This document shows positions 25,851 through 35,122 of a stretch of 64,000 nt of DNA, one piece after another (the stretch's first letter is position 1; each line of letters starts with the position of its first letter). The notes below the pieces were generated by a model, which made no database searches, was not told where the DNA came from, and was given only the letters and a program-made list of their open reading frames with translations. The stretch comes from Pseudomonadota bacterium (lineage in GTDB: Bacteria > Pseudomonadota > Alphaproteobacteria > Rhizobiales > Xanthobacteraceae): contig JAEWHP010000012.1 of assembly GCA_023387735.1 (NCBI GenBank), forward strand, positions 332,993-396,992, read 5' to 3'. The position numbers were made by a program, and so were the translations under genes.

Positions 25851-26044
25851 GTCGACACCTTCGCGCGCTGCACCAGAAGATAGCTCGCAGGTTCGAGGTC
25901 CATCGGCAGCGTGCCGGCTACGGCTGCAAAACCGTCGAAGGCCGGGCCGATGGAATTGGCGATGCGCTCGGCGACGTCCTTGTCGGCGGGCACGCCCGCC
26001 ACTTCGGTCATTGCCTTGACCTGTTTGGGATCGGGTCTTGTCAT
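25847..26044 (-). CDS. DUF4089/AtzG-like small amidase partner
   Basis: A 65-residue protein resembling the AtzG/GatC-type DUF4089 family (for example the PLDLEPA-like motif here reading TLPMDLEPASYLLV). In AtzE-AtzG of cyanuric-acid metabolism this small subunit stabilises the amidase. The ATG at 26044 overlaps the ATPase stop (ATGA), and its stop overlaps the amidase start, so stoichiometric translation is likely. The assignment rests on size, motif and neighbourhood. Confidence 0.75.
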   Translation of the reverse strand: MTRPDPKQVKAMTEVAGVPADKDVAERIANSIGPAFDGFAAVAGTLPMDLEPASYLLVQRAKVST

Positions 26045-27120
26045 GCGGCGCTTGCTCCTTTGAGAGTTTCTTTTGCCGGTGCGCGGCTGTGCCCCGAGCC
26101 CGGAATGGCCATGTAGCACGCCGCCTGATGGCCCATTGTATCGACATCGCTGAGTTTTGGCGTCGCATTTGCGCAGAGCGGCTCCGCAAACGGACAACGG
26201 GTGTGAAACCGGCAGCCGGGCGGCGGATCGATCGGATTGGGCGGATCGCCAGAGATCGGCGGGGTCTCGGTGCGGTTGTCAGGATCGGAGGATGGCATCG
26301 CGGCCAGGAGTGCCCGGGTATAGGGATGCGCCGGCGCATCCCAGACCTTGTCGACCGGGCCGAGCTCGACCACTTCGCCGAGATACATCACCAGCACGCG
26401 GTCCGAGATGTAGCGCACCACGTTGAGATCGTGGCTGATGAACAAATACGTGAGACCGAATTCGCGCTTCAGATCGGCCAGCAGGTTGAGCACCTGGGCC
26501 TCGACCGACTTGTCCAGCGCCGATACCGCCTCGTCGAGGATCACGAGCCGCGGCGACAGGGCCAGCGCGCGGGCGATGTTGACGCGCTGGCGCTGGCCTC
26601 CGGAAATTTCGTGCGGGTAGCGGTTGGCAAAGGTTTCGGGCCTTAAGCCCACCTTGCCGAGCAGCTCGCGCGCCAGCGTGCGCGCCGCAGCGTCCGCCAT
26701 GCCATGCACCTTGGGGCCGAATGCGATCGACTCCTCGATGGTGAGACGTGGATTGAGCGAGGCGTAGCTGTCCTGAAACACCATCTGCATGCCGCGGCGC
26801 AGCTCACGCAAGGAGAGCGCGCGGCCGACCTGCATGCCGTCATAGATGATGTCGCCGGAATCGCTCTTCATCAGGTGCATCAGAAGCCGTGCGGTAGTCG
26901 ACTTGCCGCAGCCGGATTCGCCGACGATCCCCACGGTTTCGCCCTTGGCGATGGAGAAGGAAACATCGTCGACCGCGCGCACGGTCTTGCGAGCGCTGAA
27001 CAGGTCGCCGCGCACCGGGAAATGCTTGGTCAGGCCAACGACCTGCAGCAGCGGCTGCGCCTCGCCGCCGACATCAGCGACCGGCTCCATGTGTTCGACT
27101 GACAGGCTGGTCTCACTCAT
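26041..27120 (-). CDS. Oligopeptide/dipeptide-type ABC transporter ATPase (DppF-like)
   Basis: A 359-residue ATPase. Walker A is GESGCGKSTTARLL, the signature ISGGQRQRVNIARALAL and Walker B LVILDEAVSALD, where Ala follows the catalytic Glu as in many OppF/DppF proteins. The C-terminal region has GCRFHTRCPFAEPLC, the usual cysteine-containing tail. ATG at 27120; the permease gene (27125) ends 5 bases upstream. It is co-transcribed with the amidase unit and the permeases. Confidence 0.9.
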   Translation of the reverse strand: MSETSLSVEHMEPVADVGGEAQPLLQVVGLTKHFPVRGDLFSARKTVRAVDDVSFSIAKGETVGIVGESGCGKSTTARLLMHLMKSDSGDIIYDGMQVGRALSLRELRRGMQMVFQDSYASLNPRLTIEESIAFGPKVHGMADAAARTLARELLGKVGLRPETFANRYPHEISGGQRQRVNIARALALSPRLVILDEAVSALDKSVEAQVLNLLADLKREFGLTYLFISHDLNVVRYISDRVLVMYLGEVVELGPVDKVWDAPAHPYTRALLAAMPSSDPDNRTETPPISGDPPNPIDPPPGCRFHTRCPFAEPLCANATPKLSDVDTMGHQAACYMAIPGSGHSRAPAKETLKGASAA

Positions 27121-27124
27121 CGCG

Positions 27125-28012
27125 TCAGTTCCTGATGTCCATGGCGCTGCGCATGCCGTCGCTGAGCAGGTTGAAGCAGATCGACACCGCAAAGATCATG
27201 ACGCCCGGCAGCGCTGCGACCCACGGGTTGACATAGATGGCGGTGCGCAGCGTGTTCAGCATCAGGCCCCATTCCGGCTCCGGCGGCTTGGTGCCGAGGC
27301 CGAGGAATGAGAGGCCGGCGGCGAGGATCATCGACACCGAGATCAACCCCGTGGCGTAGACGAAGATCGGACCCAGCACGTTGCCGAGCATGTGGACGCG
27401 CATGATGGTGAAGGGACCGGCACCGGAGGCACGTGCGGCCTCGACGAAATCCATGTTGCGCACGCCGGTCGTCACGCTTTCCGCGACGCGGGTGATCTGC
27501 GGCACGAACACGATCGTCAGCGACACGATGGAATTGACGATGCCCGCGCCCAGCGCACCCGAGATCGCAATCGCCAGCAGCACCGACGGAAAGGCGTAGA
27601 AAACGTCCACCGTGCGCATGATCGCGGTGTTGAGCTTGCCGCCGACATAGCCAGCGACGAGCCCCAGCGAGGTGCCGATGATGAAGGCAAAGATCACGGG
27701 GAGGATGCCGATGATCAGCGACAGCCGGCCGCCATAGACCAGCCGCGCCAGCATGTCGCGGCCGAGTTCGTCGGTACCGAGCGGATAGTTCGGCGTGCCG
27801 ATGTGGCGAAGCCTGCGGATCATCGAGCCCTGGTAGGGATCGGCGAGGCCGAGCCACGGCGCAAACAGCGCGGAAAGGAAGATCAGCATCAGGACGAAGG
27901 CGCAGGCCATGGCGACCTTGTCGCGCGCAATGCGGCGGCCGACCGTCGCCCAATAGCCGCGGGCCTTGGTCGCGGGCGCGGCCTGTAGCGCAGTATCCGA
28001 CATCACAGCCAT
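27125..28012 (-). CDS. Peptide-type ABC transporter permease (DppC-like)
   Basis: A 295-residue inner-membrane permease with about six helices. It carries the DppC-type N-terminal segment (ARDKVAMACAFVLMLIFLSALFAPW), the GTDELGRDMLARLVYGGRLSL segment and the EAA loop (EAARASGAGPFTIMRVHML). The ATG at 28012 lies 2 bases after the stop of the DppB-like gene. The longer open frame to 28174 overlaps that gene and is not needed. Confidence 0.9.
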   Translation of the reverse strand: MAVMSDTALQAAPATKARGYWATVGRRIARDKVAMACAFVLMLIFLSALFAPWLGLADPYQGSMIRRLRHIGTPNYPLGTDELGRDMLARLVYGGRLSLIIGILPVIFAFIIGTSLGLVAGYVGGKLNTAIMRTVDVFYAFPSVLLAIAISGALGAGIVNSIVSLTIVFVPQITRVAESVTTGVRNMDFVEAARASGAGPFTIMRVHMLGNVLGPIFVYATGLISVSMILAAGLSFLGLGTKPPEPEWGLMLNTLRTAIYVNPWVAALPGVMIFAVSICFNLLSDGMRSAMDIRN

Positions 28013-28014
28013 GA

Positions 28015-28968
28015 TCAGCCCCGCTTGATGCGCGGATCGATTGCCGCTTGCACGATATCGACCAGCAGATTGAGCGTCACGAAGAACAGCGCCAGCACCA
28101 GGATCGTGCCCTGCAGCAGCGGAAGGTCGCGCTGGAAGATCGCCGAATTGAGCAGCAGGCCGGAGCCGGGCCACGAGAACACGGTCTCGATCAGGATCGA
28201 GCCGCCGAGCATGTAGCCGAGCTGCAGACCCATCACCGCAAGCGCGGTCGGCGCGGCGTTCTTGATGACGTGCTTGAACACGTCGAGTTCGCGCAGACCC
28301 TTGGCGCGCAGCGCCTCGACGAAGTCCTGCGAGAGGATGTCACCGGTCAGCGCCCGCACGGTGCGGGTGACGATGCCCATCGGGATCACCGAGGTCGTGA
28401 TCGCGGGCAGGATGAGATATTTCATGTGCTCCCAGTCCCAGCCCCAGGCACCGGAGCCGCCAGGACCGGCGCCGACGGCAGGCAGCCAGTTGAGCTGAAC
28501 CGAGAAGATGATGACCATCACCATGCCGAGCCAGTAGTGCGGCACCGAGACGCCGGCGATCGCGATCGAAGTCGCAACCTTGTCGACCCATGTATCGCGG
28601 AAATAGCCGGCGATCAGGCCGAACAACAGCCCGAGCGTGAAGCCGATCAGGGCCGCGGCAATCGCCAGCGTCACGGTATTGCTGACCGCGCGCAACACTT
28701 CCGTCAGCACAGGGCGGCCGGTGGCGATGGAGTTGCCGAGGTCGCCGTGGAGCGCGCGCCACATCCAGAGACCAAACTGGACCGGCAGCGGCCGATCGAA
28801 GCCGTAAGCCGTACGCATTTGTGCGGCGAGTTCCTGCGAAGCGTCCGCCGGCAACACCGCAACCAGGGGATCGCCGGGCGTGATGTGCACCAGCAGGAAG
28901 CACACCAGCGCCACGCTGAGCACGATCGGAATCACATAGACGATACGTCGGGCGATGTAGACGAGCAC
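28015..28968 (-). CDS. Peptide-type ABC transporter permease (DppB-like)
   Basis: A 317-residue permease starting at GTG 28968 with the typical IARRIVYVIPIVLSVALVCFLLVH first helix and the GDPL segment after it; the EAA loop reads EALRAKGLRELDVFKHVIKNA. The open frame goes on to 29148, but that part reads through a dispersed repeat (28988-29162), so the GTG is the better start even though the ribosome-binding site is weak (GGGAAGAAG, about 12 bases upstream). First permease gene after the binding protein. Confidence 0.88.
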   Translation of the reverse strand: MLVYIARRIVYVIPIVLSVALVCFLLVHITPGDPLVAVLPADASQELAAQMRTAYGFDRPLPVQFGLWMWRALHGDLGNSIATGRPVLTEVLRAVSNTVTLAIAAALIGFTLGLLFGLIAGYFRDTWVDKVATSIAIAGVSVPHYWLGMVMVIIFSVQLNWLPAVGAGPGGSGAWGWDWEHMKYLILPAITTSVIPMGIVTRTVRALTGDILSQDFVEALRAKGLRELDVFKHVIKNAAPTALAVMGLQLGYMLGGSILIETVFSWPGSGLLLNSAIFQRDLPLLQGTILVLALFFVTLNLLVDIVQAAIDPRIKRG

Positions 28969-28987
28969 GGGATTACTTTTTCTTCTT

Positions 28988-29162
28988 CCCTTCTCCCCCT
29001 GTGGGAGAAGGTGGCGCGCATTCATGCGCGCCGGATGAGGGGTTCTATCCGCGGAGATCGAAGGCCGTGATGAGAGATATCTATCCGCGGAGAGATACCC
29101 CTCACCCGTCTCGAATGAGCTTCGCTCATTCGATCCACCCTCTCCCACAAGGGGAGAGGGGA
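28988..29162. repeat. Dispersed repeat, family E, with two internal direct copies
   Basis: Outer arms CTTCTCCCCCTGTGGGAGAAG and CCCTCTCCCACAAGGGGAGAG each form a hairpin and are also inverted to each other. Inside are two direct copies of TCTATCCGCGGAGA (near 29044 and 29080). It lies between the binding protein and permease genes of an ABC operon, and may attenuate or process the transcript. Confidence 0.75.
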
Positions 29163-29182
29163 AGCGGGTTCGATGCCGATAC

Positions 29183-30841
29183 CTACGGCGCCAGCGTCAC
29201 CGGCGAGAAGTCGACGAACCAGCTCTTCGGCTGCACGAAGCCCTTCACCTTCGGGCTCATGGCGCGCGGGGAGACGTCGTGGGCGACGTAGAGGAATGCC
29301 GCATCGTCCACCGAAGCCGCGTGCAGTTCGGCCAGCGCCGCATCACGCGCCGCCGGGTCGAAGGTCTGGCGCGCCTTGGTCACCAACTCGTCGAACTTGG
29401 GATTGTTGATGAAACCCCAATTGTTCGAGACCGGAGGCGCCATCGACGACTGCAGGAAGCGAACCAGCGCGAAGAACGGGTCCATCGCCGCGTAGGTGAC
29501 GTTGGTGGCGTTGGCGCCGTTGGCGGACGGATCCTTGGCGCCACGGCGCCAGTTGGTGAACAGCGTGTTCCACTCGATGACGTCGAGCTGAACGTCGAAG
29601 TAGCATTCGGCCAGCGCCTGCTGCAGATATTCGTTCATCGGCAAGGGCTGCATCTGGCCCGATCCCGATGCCGACGTCTGGGTCTTCACCGTCAGCTTCT
29701 TGCTCGGGCCGTAGCCCGCTTCCTGCATCAGCTTCTGCGCGGCCTTCAGGTCATACTTGATCTCGAAGGTCGGCTTGCCGCGCCAGGGATGACCGGGCTC
29801 GAACGTGCCGGTGGCCGGGACCATCAGGCCGGCGAGGAGACCATCCTTGAGGCCTTCGCGATCGATGCAGAGGTTGGCGGCCTTGCGGACACGGATGTCG
29901 TTCCAGGGCGAGCCTTCGATGCGCGAGAACTGCCACGGCCAGACGTGCGGTGACTCGTTGGCCTGCAGCTGGAAACCGCGCTGCTTGATTTCCTTGACCG
30001 CATCAGGCGCCGGCGCCTCGACCCAGTCGACCTGACCGGACAACAGCGCTGCGGTGCGGGCGTTGGCTTCCGGCATCGGCAGCAGCACCATCTTGTCGAC
30101 CTTGGGCACGCGGGCCTTGTCCCAATAGCCGTCGTTCTTGACCAGTTCGAGCCGTTCGCGCGGCGTGAACTTCGACATCTTCCACGGGCCGGTGCCCGAG
30201 GCATCCCTCGCGAATGCCGCCCAGGCGGCCTGCGATTTCGCCTTGGCGTCCGCGCCTTCGGCCTTGTCGAAGAACGCCTGCCACTTCGTCGGGCTGGCCA
30301 TGAACAAATTGGTCAGGTTGATCGGCAGGAAACTGTCCGGCTCCTTGGTGGTCAATTCCACCGTCATGTCGTCGATCTTTTTGGCGGAGGCCAGCGTCGG
30401 CATGCGCGAGGCGGTGACGCCGACCTGGCTGGCGTCGAACTGCGGCGCATCCTGCTTCAGCACCTTGTCGACGTTCCAGACCACGGCATCGGCATTGAAC
30501 GACGAGCCGTCATGGAATTTGACGCCGGGGCGCAGCTTGAAGGTCCACTTCTTCTTGTCTGCGTCATCGACCTTCCACTCGGTCGCGAGCCCGGGAATCA
30601 TCACGCTCGGCTTGGTAGCCGACGAGAGGTCCCATGCCGTCAGGCCGTCATACATGGTGAGGCCGGTGAAGCGGTTGCCCTCAAAGCCCTGATCGGGCTG
30701 GCCGAGGGTGCGCGGAATATCCGCCGCCGTCATGCCGATCCGCAGCACCGTTTCGGCGCTCGCCAGTTGCGGCAGCCCGACCACCAGCGCTGTCGCCAGC
30801 AGCCACGCGGTCGCTGTCTTCTTCGGTTTCTCGTTACGCAT
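29183..30841 (-). CDS. Peptide-type ABC transporter solute-binding protein 1
   Basis: A 552-residue periplasmic binding protein of family 5 (oligopeptide/nickel type) with a signal peptide (TATAWLLATALVVGLPQLASA). Family segments such as LRPGVKFHDGSSFNADAVVWN and SGTGPWKMSKFTPRERLELVKN are clear. The ATG at 30841 has AAGGGA 9 bases upstream; a TTG at 30850 is less likely. It is the first gene of the operon and divergent, by 198 bases, from a paralogue at 31040. Confidence 0.9.
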   Translation of the reverse strand: MRNEKPKKTATAWLLATALVVGLPQLASAETVLRIGMTAADIPRTLGQPDQGFEGNRFTGLTMYDGLTAWDLSSATKPSVMIPGLATEWKVDDADKKKWTFKLRPGVKFHDGSSFNADAVVWNVDKVLKQDAPQFDASQVGVTASRMPTLASAKKIDDMTVELTTKEPDSFLPINLTNLFMASPTKWQAFFDKAEGADAKAKSQAAWAAFARDASGTGPWKMSKFTPRERLELVKNDGYWDKARVPKVDKMVLLPMPEANARTAALLSGQVDWVEAPAPDAVKEIKQRGFQLQANESPHVWPWQFSRIEGSPWNDIRVRKAANLCIDREGLKDGLLAGLMVPATGTFEPGHPWRGKPTFEIKYDLKAAQKLMQEAGYGPSKKLTVKTQTSASGSGQMQPLPMNEYLQQALAECYFDVQLDVIEWNTLFTNWRRGAKDPSANGANATNVTYAAMDPFFALVRFLQSSMAPPVSNNWGFINNPKFDELVTKARQTFDPAARDAALAELHAASVDDAAFLYVAHDVSPRAMSPKVKGFVQPKSWFVDFSPVTLAP

Positions 30842-31039
30842 ATGCAGCAATCCCTTCTCGACTTGGGTGACTAATTCTTATGCAAAGGTATGCAACGCCT
30901 GTGCCAACGAAGGCCGTTTCGTGCGGGCGATTAGCCGCACAACTCACCGTGAGCACCCGTGGAAGCGGTACTTCCATGCTCCTTTTGGCACCAAGCTTGC
31001 ATTTTTCGGCTCCGAACCCCGCACAACGGAGCTTAATTC

Positions 31040-32653
31040 ATGTGCATCCGAAATTCGATGCTTCTTGCTGCCACAGCGATCACCCTGGGACTTTCTGTTG
31101 GCTTGCATACAATCCCGGCGCAGGCAGAGAGCGTCGTACGCTACGGCATCTCGATGGCGGACATTCCGCTGACCACCGGCCAGCCCGACCGTGGCGCCGG
31201 CGCCTATCAGTTCTCGGCCTATACGATCTACGATCCGCTGGTCGCCTGGGAGATGGACGTCGCCGACCGGCCGGGCAAACTGGTGCCGGGCCTCGCCACC
31301 GAGTGGAAGGTTGACGACGCCGACAAGAAGAAATGGCGCTTCACCCTGCGCCAGGGGGTCAAGTTCCATGACGGCAGCGACTTCAATGCCGACGCGGTGA
31401 TCTGGAATCTGGACAAGGTGCTCAACGAAAAGGCACCGCAGTTCGACAAGCGCCAGAGCGCGCAGGTGAAAACCCGCCTGCCGTCGGTGGCGAGCTACGC
31501 CAAGGTCGACGACAAGACCATCGAGATCACGACCAAGGCGGTCGATTCATTCTTCCCCTACCAGATGCTCTGGTTCCTGGTCTCCAGCCCCACGCAATAT
31601 GAAAAACTCGGCAAGGACTGGGACAAGTTCGCCAGCCAGCCCTCGGGCACCGGACCGTTCAAGCTGACCAAGCTGGTGCCGCGCGAACTCGCCGAGCTCA
31701 CCAAAAACGCCGACTATTGGGACAAGAAGCGGATTGCGAAGGCCGACAAGATCGTGCTGATCCCGATGCCGGAGGCGCTGACCCGCACCAACGCGCTGCT
31801 GGCGGGCCAGGTCGATCTGATCGAGACGCCGGCGCCCGATGCGGTGCCGCAACTCAAATCCGCCGGCATGAAGATCGTCGACAACGTCACGCCGCATGTC
31901 TGGAATTATCATCTGAGCGTCCTGCCCGGCTCGCCCTGGACCGACATCCGCCTGCGCAAGGCGCTCAATCTCGCGATCGACCGCGACGCCGTGGTCGGAC
32001 TGATGAACGGCCTGGCCAAACCCGCCAAGGGCCAGGTCGACCCGTCGAGCCCGTGGTTCGGCAAACCCTCATTCGAACTGAAATATGATGTCGCCGCGGC
32101 GAAGAAGCTGGTCCAGGAAGCCGGCTACTCCAAGGAGAAGCCCCTGAAGACGACCTTCATCATTGCGCAGGGCGGCACCGGACAGATGTTGTCGCTGCCG
32201 ATGAACGAATTCCTGCAGCAGAGCTTCAAGGAAATCGGCATCGAGATCGACTTCAAGGTGGTCGAGCTCGAGACGTTATATACCGCGTGGCGCAAGGGCG
32301 CGGCCGACGAGATGAACGCCAATATCACCTCGAACAACATCGCCTATGTCACATCGGATCCGCTCTACGCCATCGTGCGCTTCTTCCACTCCGGCCAGAT
32401 TGCACCTGTCGGCGTCAACTGGGGCGGCTACAAGAACCCGAAGGTCGATGCCCTGATCGACGAAGCCAAGCAGAACTTCGATGTCGCCAAACAGGATGAA
32501 CTGCTGGCGCAGGCCCACGCCCAGATCGTCGACGACGCCACGCTGGTCTGGGTGGTGCACGATACCAACCCGCACGCGCTGTCGCCGAAGGTGAAGAAGT
32601 TCGTGCAGGCCCAGCACTGGTTTCAGGATCTGACGCAGATCGGGCTGGAGTGA
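31040..32653 (+). CDS. Peptide-type ABC transporter solute-binding protein 2 (paralogue)
   Basis: A 537-residue family 5 binding protein with signal peptide (LAATAITLGLSVGLHTIPAQA). It shares long segments with the other binding protein, such as LVPGLATEWKVDDADKKKWR and LRQGVKFHDGSDFNADAVIWN, so it arose by duplication. No other transporter subunit follows it; it probably delivers ligand to the same permeases (27125-28968), as seen for other family 5 transporters with several binding proteins. ATG at 31040 with GGAG upstream. A repeat follows. Confidence 0.9.
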   Translation: MCIRNSMLLAATAITLGLSVGLHTIPAQAESVVRYGISMADIPLTTGQPDRGAGAYQFSAYTIYDPLVAWEMDVADRPGKLVPGLATEWKVDDADKKKWRFTLRQGVKFHDGSDFNADAVIWNLDKVLNEKAPQFDKRQSAQVKTRLPSVASYAKVDDKTIEITTKAVDSFFPYQMLWFLVSSPTQYEKLGKDWDKFASQPSGTGPFKLTKLVPRELAELTKNADYWDKKRIAKADKIVLIPMPEALTRTNALLAGQVDLIETPAPDAVPQLKSAGMKIVDNVTPHVWNYHLSVLPGSPWTDIRLRKALNLAIDRDAVVGLMNGLAKPAKGQVDPSSPWFGKPSFELKYDVAAAKKLVQEAGYSKEKPLKTTFIIAQGGTGQMLSLPMNEFLQQSFKEIGIEIDFKVVELETLYTAWRKGAADEMNANITSNNIAYVTSDPLYAIVRFFHSGQIAPVGVNWGGYKNPKVDALIDEAKQNFDVAKQDELLAQAHAQIVDDATLVWVVHDTNPHALSPKVKKFVQAQHWFQDLTQIGLE

Positions 32654-32694
32654 GGGCGGTGAACCTGCTGCAAGCGCTCTCATGATCCAGGGAT

Positions 32695-32796
32695 TCGTCA
32701 TACTCCGCGAAGGCGGAGTATCCAGTACGCCGCGGCCTCTCGATGAAATAGCGAGAGCTCTGGATACTGGATCACCCGCCTTCGCGGGTGATGACG
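32695..32796. repeat. Dispersed repeat, family B copy 3
   Basis: Begins CGTCATACTCCGCGAAGGCG, contains TATCCAGTACGCCGCGGCCT and CTGGATACTGGATCACCCGC, ends CCTTCGCGGGTGATGACG. It is the best-preserved match to copy 2 (19607-19711). It lies between the second binding protein and the cyclase gene, which converge. Confidence 0.85.
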
Positions 32797-32807
32797 ATTG
32801 CGGGTGA

Positions 32808-35036
32808 CTATTTCGTCAGCAGGGCGAAGGCGCCGTTCCAGTCCTGCGGCGGCGGGTTCTCGATGTAGCCGCGGATCCGCGCTTCATACAATCGATAGAG
32901 CAGTTCCAGCGTATTCGCCTCGTCGGTCTTGCGGCCGCGGGCGATGGCGGCCAGCGCTCCCTCCCAGTCGCGGCTGCGATAGCAGGCGAGCATCTCGATG
33001 GTCAGGTTGCGCAGCCGCTGGAAGCGGCCGGACTGCGCAGTGTCCTCGCGGCCGGCGATGGCGTAGATCACTTCCGGCTCCTTCTTGCCCTTCACCATGA
33101 TGAAGTCGAGTTCAAGAATCGCGAACTTCTCCTTGACCGCGAGCGCGGTCCGCGAGCCGACGATGATCGGGAAGCCATACTCCTTCGATTGCCCCTCGAG
33201 GCGCGAGGCCAGATTGACGCTGTCGCCGAACACCGAGTAGTTGAACTTGAGATCGGATCCCATGTTGCCGACCACGCAGGTGCCGGTATTGAGCCCGATG
33301 CCGGCGTTGAGCGGAATGAACGGGCGCCCCTCTTCCTTGGCCTCCTGCTCGCGCGCCTGATTGAGCTCATCGATGCGCTCCAGCATGTCGAGCGCCGCAT
33401 CGCACGCATTGAGTTCGTGGCCCTTGTCATCGAGCGGCGCATTCCAGAACGCCATGATGGCGTCGCCCATGTATTTGTCGATATAGCCCTTGCGCGCGAG
33501 GATCGCGTTGGTGAGCGGCGTCAGGAAGCGGTTCATCAGCGCGGTGAGCCCCTGCGGGTCGCTCTTGTAGGTCTCCGAGATCGAGGTAAAGCCGCGCATG
33601 TCGGAGAACATGATGGTCATCTCGCGCTCCTCGCCGCCGAGCACCAGCCTTTCCGGCGACTGTGCCAGCTGTTCGACCAGAACGGGCGACATGTATTGCG
33701 CGAAGGCGCCACGGATCTGCTTGCGCTGCTGCTGCTCGCGCACGAAGCTCGCAAAGATCAGCGTGAGATAGATCGCCGTCGTCGACAGCAGCGGATAGGT
33801 GAAATCGATCAGCAGGCGGTGCTGCGTGTAGAAATACACCGACGTTCCGAGCATCACGGAAGCGAACGCAGCTCCGAGGGCGACCAGCGTGACCGGGCCG
33901 AACAGCGGCGCGAAAGCGATCACCAGCAGTCCGAACAGAATCGCGGTGGCGAACTCGACGGCGATGCCGTAGATCGGCGCCGAGATCACCTCGCCGGACA
34001 AGGTGGTCTCGAGCACCTGGGCATGGATTTCCACGCCGGGCATGGCGCGCGACACCGGCGTGGTCTTGATGTCGTTGAGGCCGACCGCCGAGGTGCCGAT
34101 CAGCACCAGCTTGCCGGCGATCATGTCGGGGGCGACGTTCTTCTCCAGCACGTTGATCGCGGGGACATAGATCGAGGCATCGTTGCGGGCGTAATGGACC
34201 CAGAGCTGGCCGTTGTGGTCGGTCGGAATCTGGACACCCTTGATGCCGAGGCTCTTGATGCCGCCTTTCTCGGCCTTGATCAGGATCGTGCCGGACCCGG
34301 TGGCCACGCGCAGCATCTCGAAGGTCAGCGAAGGCATGGTCTGGCCCTGCGCCAGCATGATCATCGGCACCCGCCGCACGATACCGTCGCGCTCGGGCTT
34401 GATGGTGAACAGGCCGCGTCCGGCAGCCGCATGCTCTAGCACCGGCACGTTACGCAACAGGCCGGGGAAATCGAACATGAAGCGCTGCGGTTCCTCGCCC
34501 AGCATCGCAAGCCCGGTGACCGGCAGCGTCTTGTCGATCGGCGCGATTTCCTCCGGCAGCCCGGATTCGCCGAGCACGACGCGGGAAGCCCTGATGGCGT
34601 CGGCAAAGACCTCATCGTTGCTCGGCAACGCACGCAGCTTGGCGCGGGTTTCCTCGTCGAGATTGCGGAAAGTATCGGCCGCAAAGGCAGGGTTGAGGCG
34701 GTCGGGCTCCGAGAACACCGCGTCGAATGCGATCACGACCGCGCCGAGCCGGGTCAGCTCGGTGACGAGATCGGCGATCCGGGTGCGCGGCCATGGCCAC
34801 TGCCCGAGCTTTTCCAGGCTCTTGTCGTCGATGTCGACGATGGTGACCGGCCTCTGCGTCTTCTGGCGGGGATCGACGCGCTGGAAAGCGTCAAAGGTCC
34901 TGACGCGAATTTCCTCGACCGGTGCCGGATCGGCGACGCGCAGCGCGGCAAAGCCGATCAATAGCGCCAGGCACAGCAGCCGGTCATAGCCGATGCGCCG
35001 GTTGAACCACCTTGGCAGAGCTCGAAATCGCTTCAT
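32808..35036 (-). CDS. CHASE2-domain adenylate/guanylate cyclase
   Basis: A 742-residue sensor cyclase. One membrane helix (about 18-34) precedes a CHASE2 extracytoplasmic domain (about 35-330), then three helices (about 345-435) and a class III catalytic domain (about 475-640). Metal Asp is in FSDMRGFT and a second in GDAIMAFW; the Lys in DKYMGDA and the SVFGDSVNLASRLE segment favour ATP as substrate, so cyclic AMP is the likely product. It senses an unknown periplasmic signal. It lies 86 bases downstream of the giant RTX-like gene on the same strand and may be co-transcribed. Confidence 0.9.
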   Translation of the reverse strand: MKRFRALPRWFNRRIGYDRLLCLALLIGFAALRVADPAPVEEIRVRTFDAFQRVDPRQKTQRPVTIVDIDDKSLEKLGQWPWPRTRIADLVTELTRLGAVVIAFDAVFSEPDRLNPAFAADTFRNLDEETRAKLRALPSNDEVFADAIRASRVVLGESGLPEEIAPIDKTLPVTGLAMLGEEPQRFMFDFPGLLRNVPVLEHAAAGRGLFTIKPERDGIVRRVPMIMLAQGQTMPSLTFEMLRVATGSGTILIKAEKGGIKSLGIKGVQIPTDHNGQLWVHYARNDASIYVPAINVLEKNVAPDMIAGKLVLIGTSAVGLNDIKTTPVSRAMPGVEIHAQVLETTLSGEVISAPIYGIAVEFATAILFGLLVIAFAPLFGPVTLVALGAAFASVMLGTSVYFYTQHRLLIDFTYPLLSTTAIYLTLIFASFVREQQQRKQIRGAFAQYMSPVLVEQLAQSPERLVLGGEEREMTIMFSDMRGFTSISETYKSDPQGLTALMNRFLTPLTNAILARKGYIDKYMGDAIMAFWNAPLDDKGHELNACDAALDMLERIDELNQAREQEAKEEGRPFIPLNAGIGLNTGTCVVGNMGSDLKFNYSVFGDSVNLASRLEGQSKEYGFPIIVGSRTALAVKEKFAILELDFIMVKGKKEPEVIYAIAGREDTAQSGRFQRLRNLTIEMLACYRSRDWEGALAAIARGRKTDEANTLELLYRLYEARIRGYIENPPPQDWNGAFALLTK

Positions 35037-35122
35037 GGCTGCGATTGTTCACCCAACTGGCGGCGTCAGACAAGCCGGAAGATGCATCGACATCGCGAAG
35101 CCGGCGCGCGATTGGCGAGACG

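Noticed and set aside
28969..29148. N-terminal extension of the DppB-like permease
   Set aside because: The open frame reads through repeat E, and family similarity begins at the GTG at 28968.
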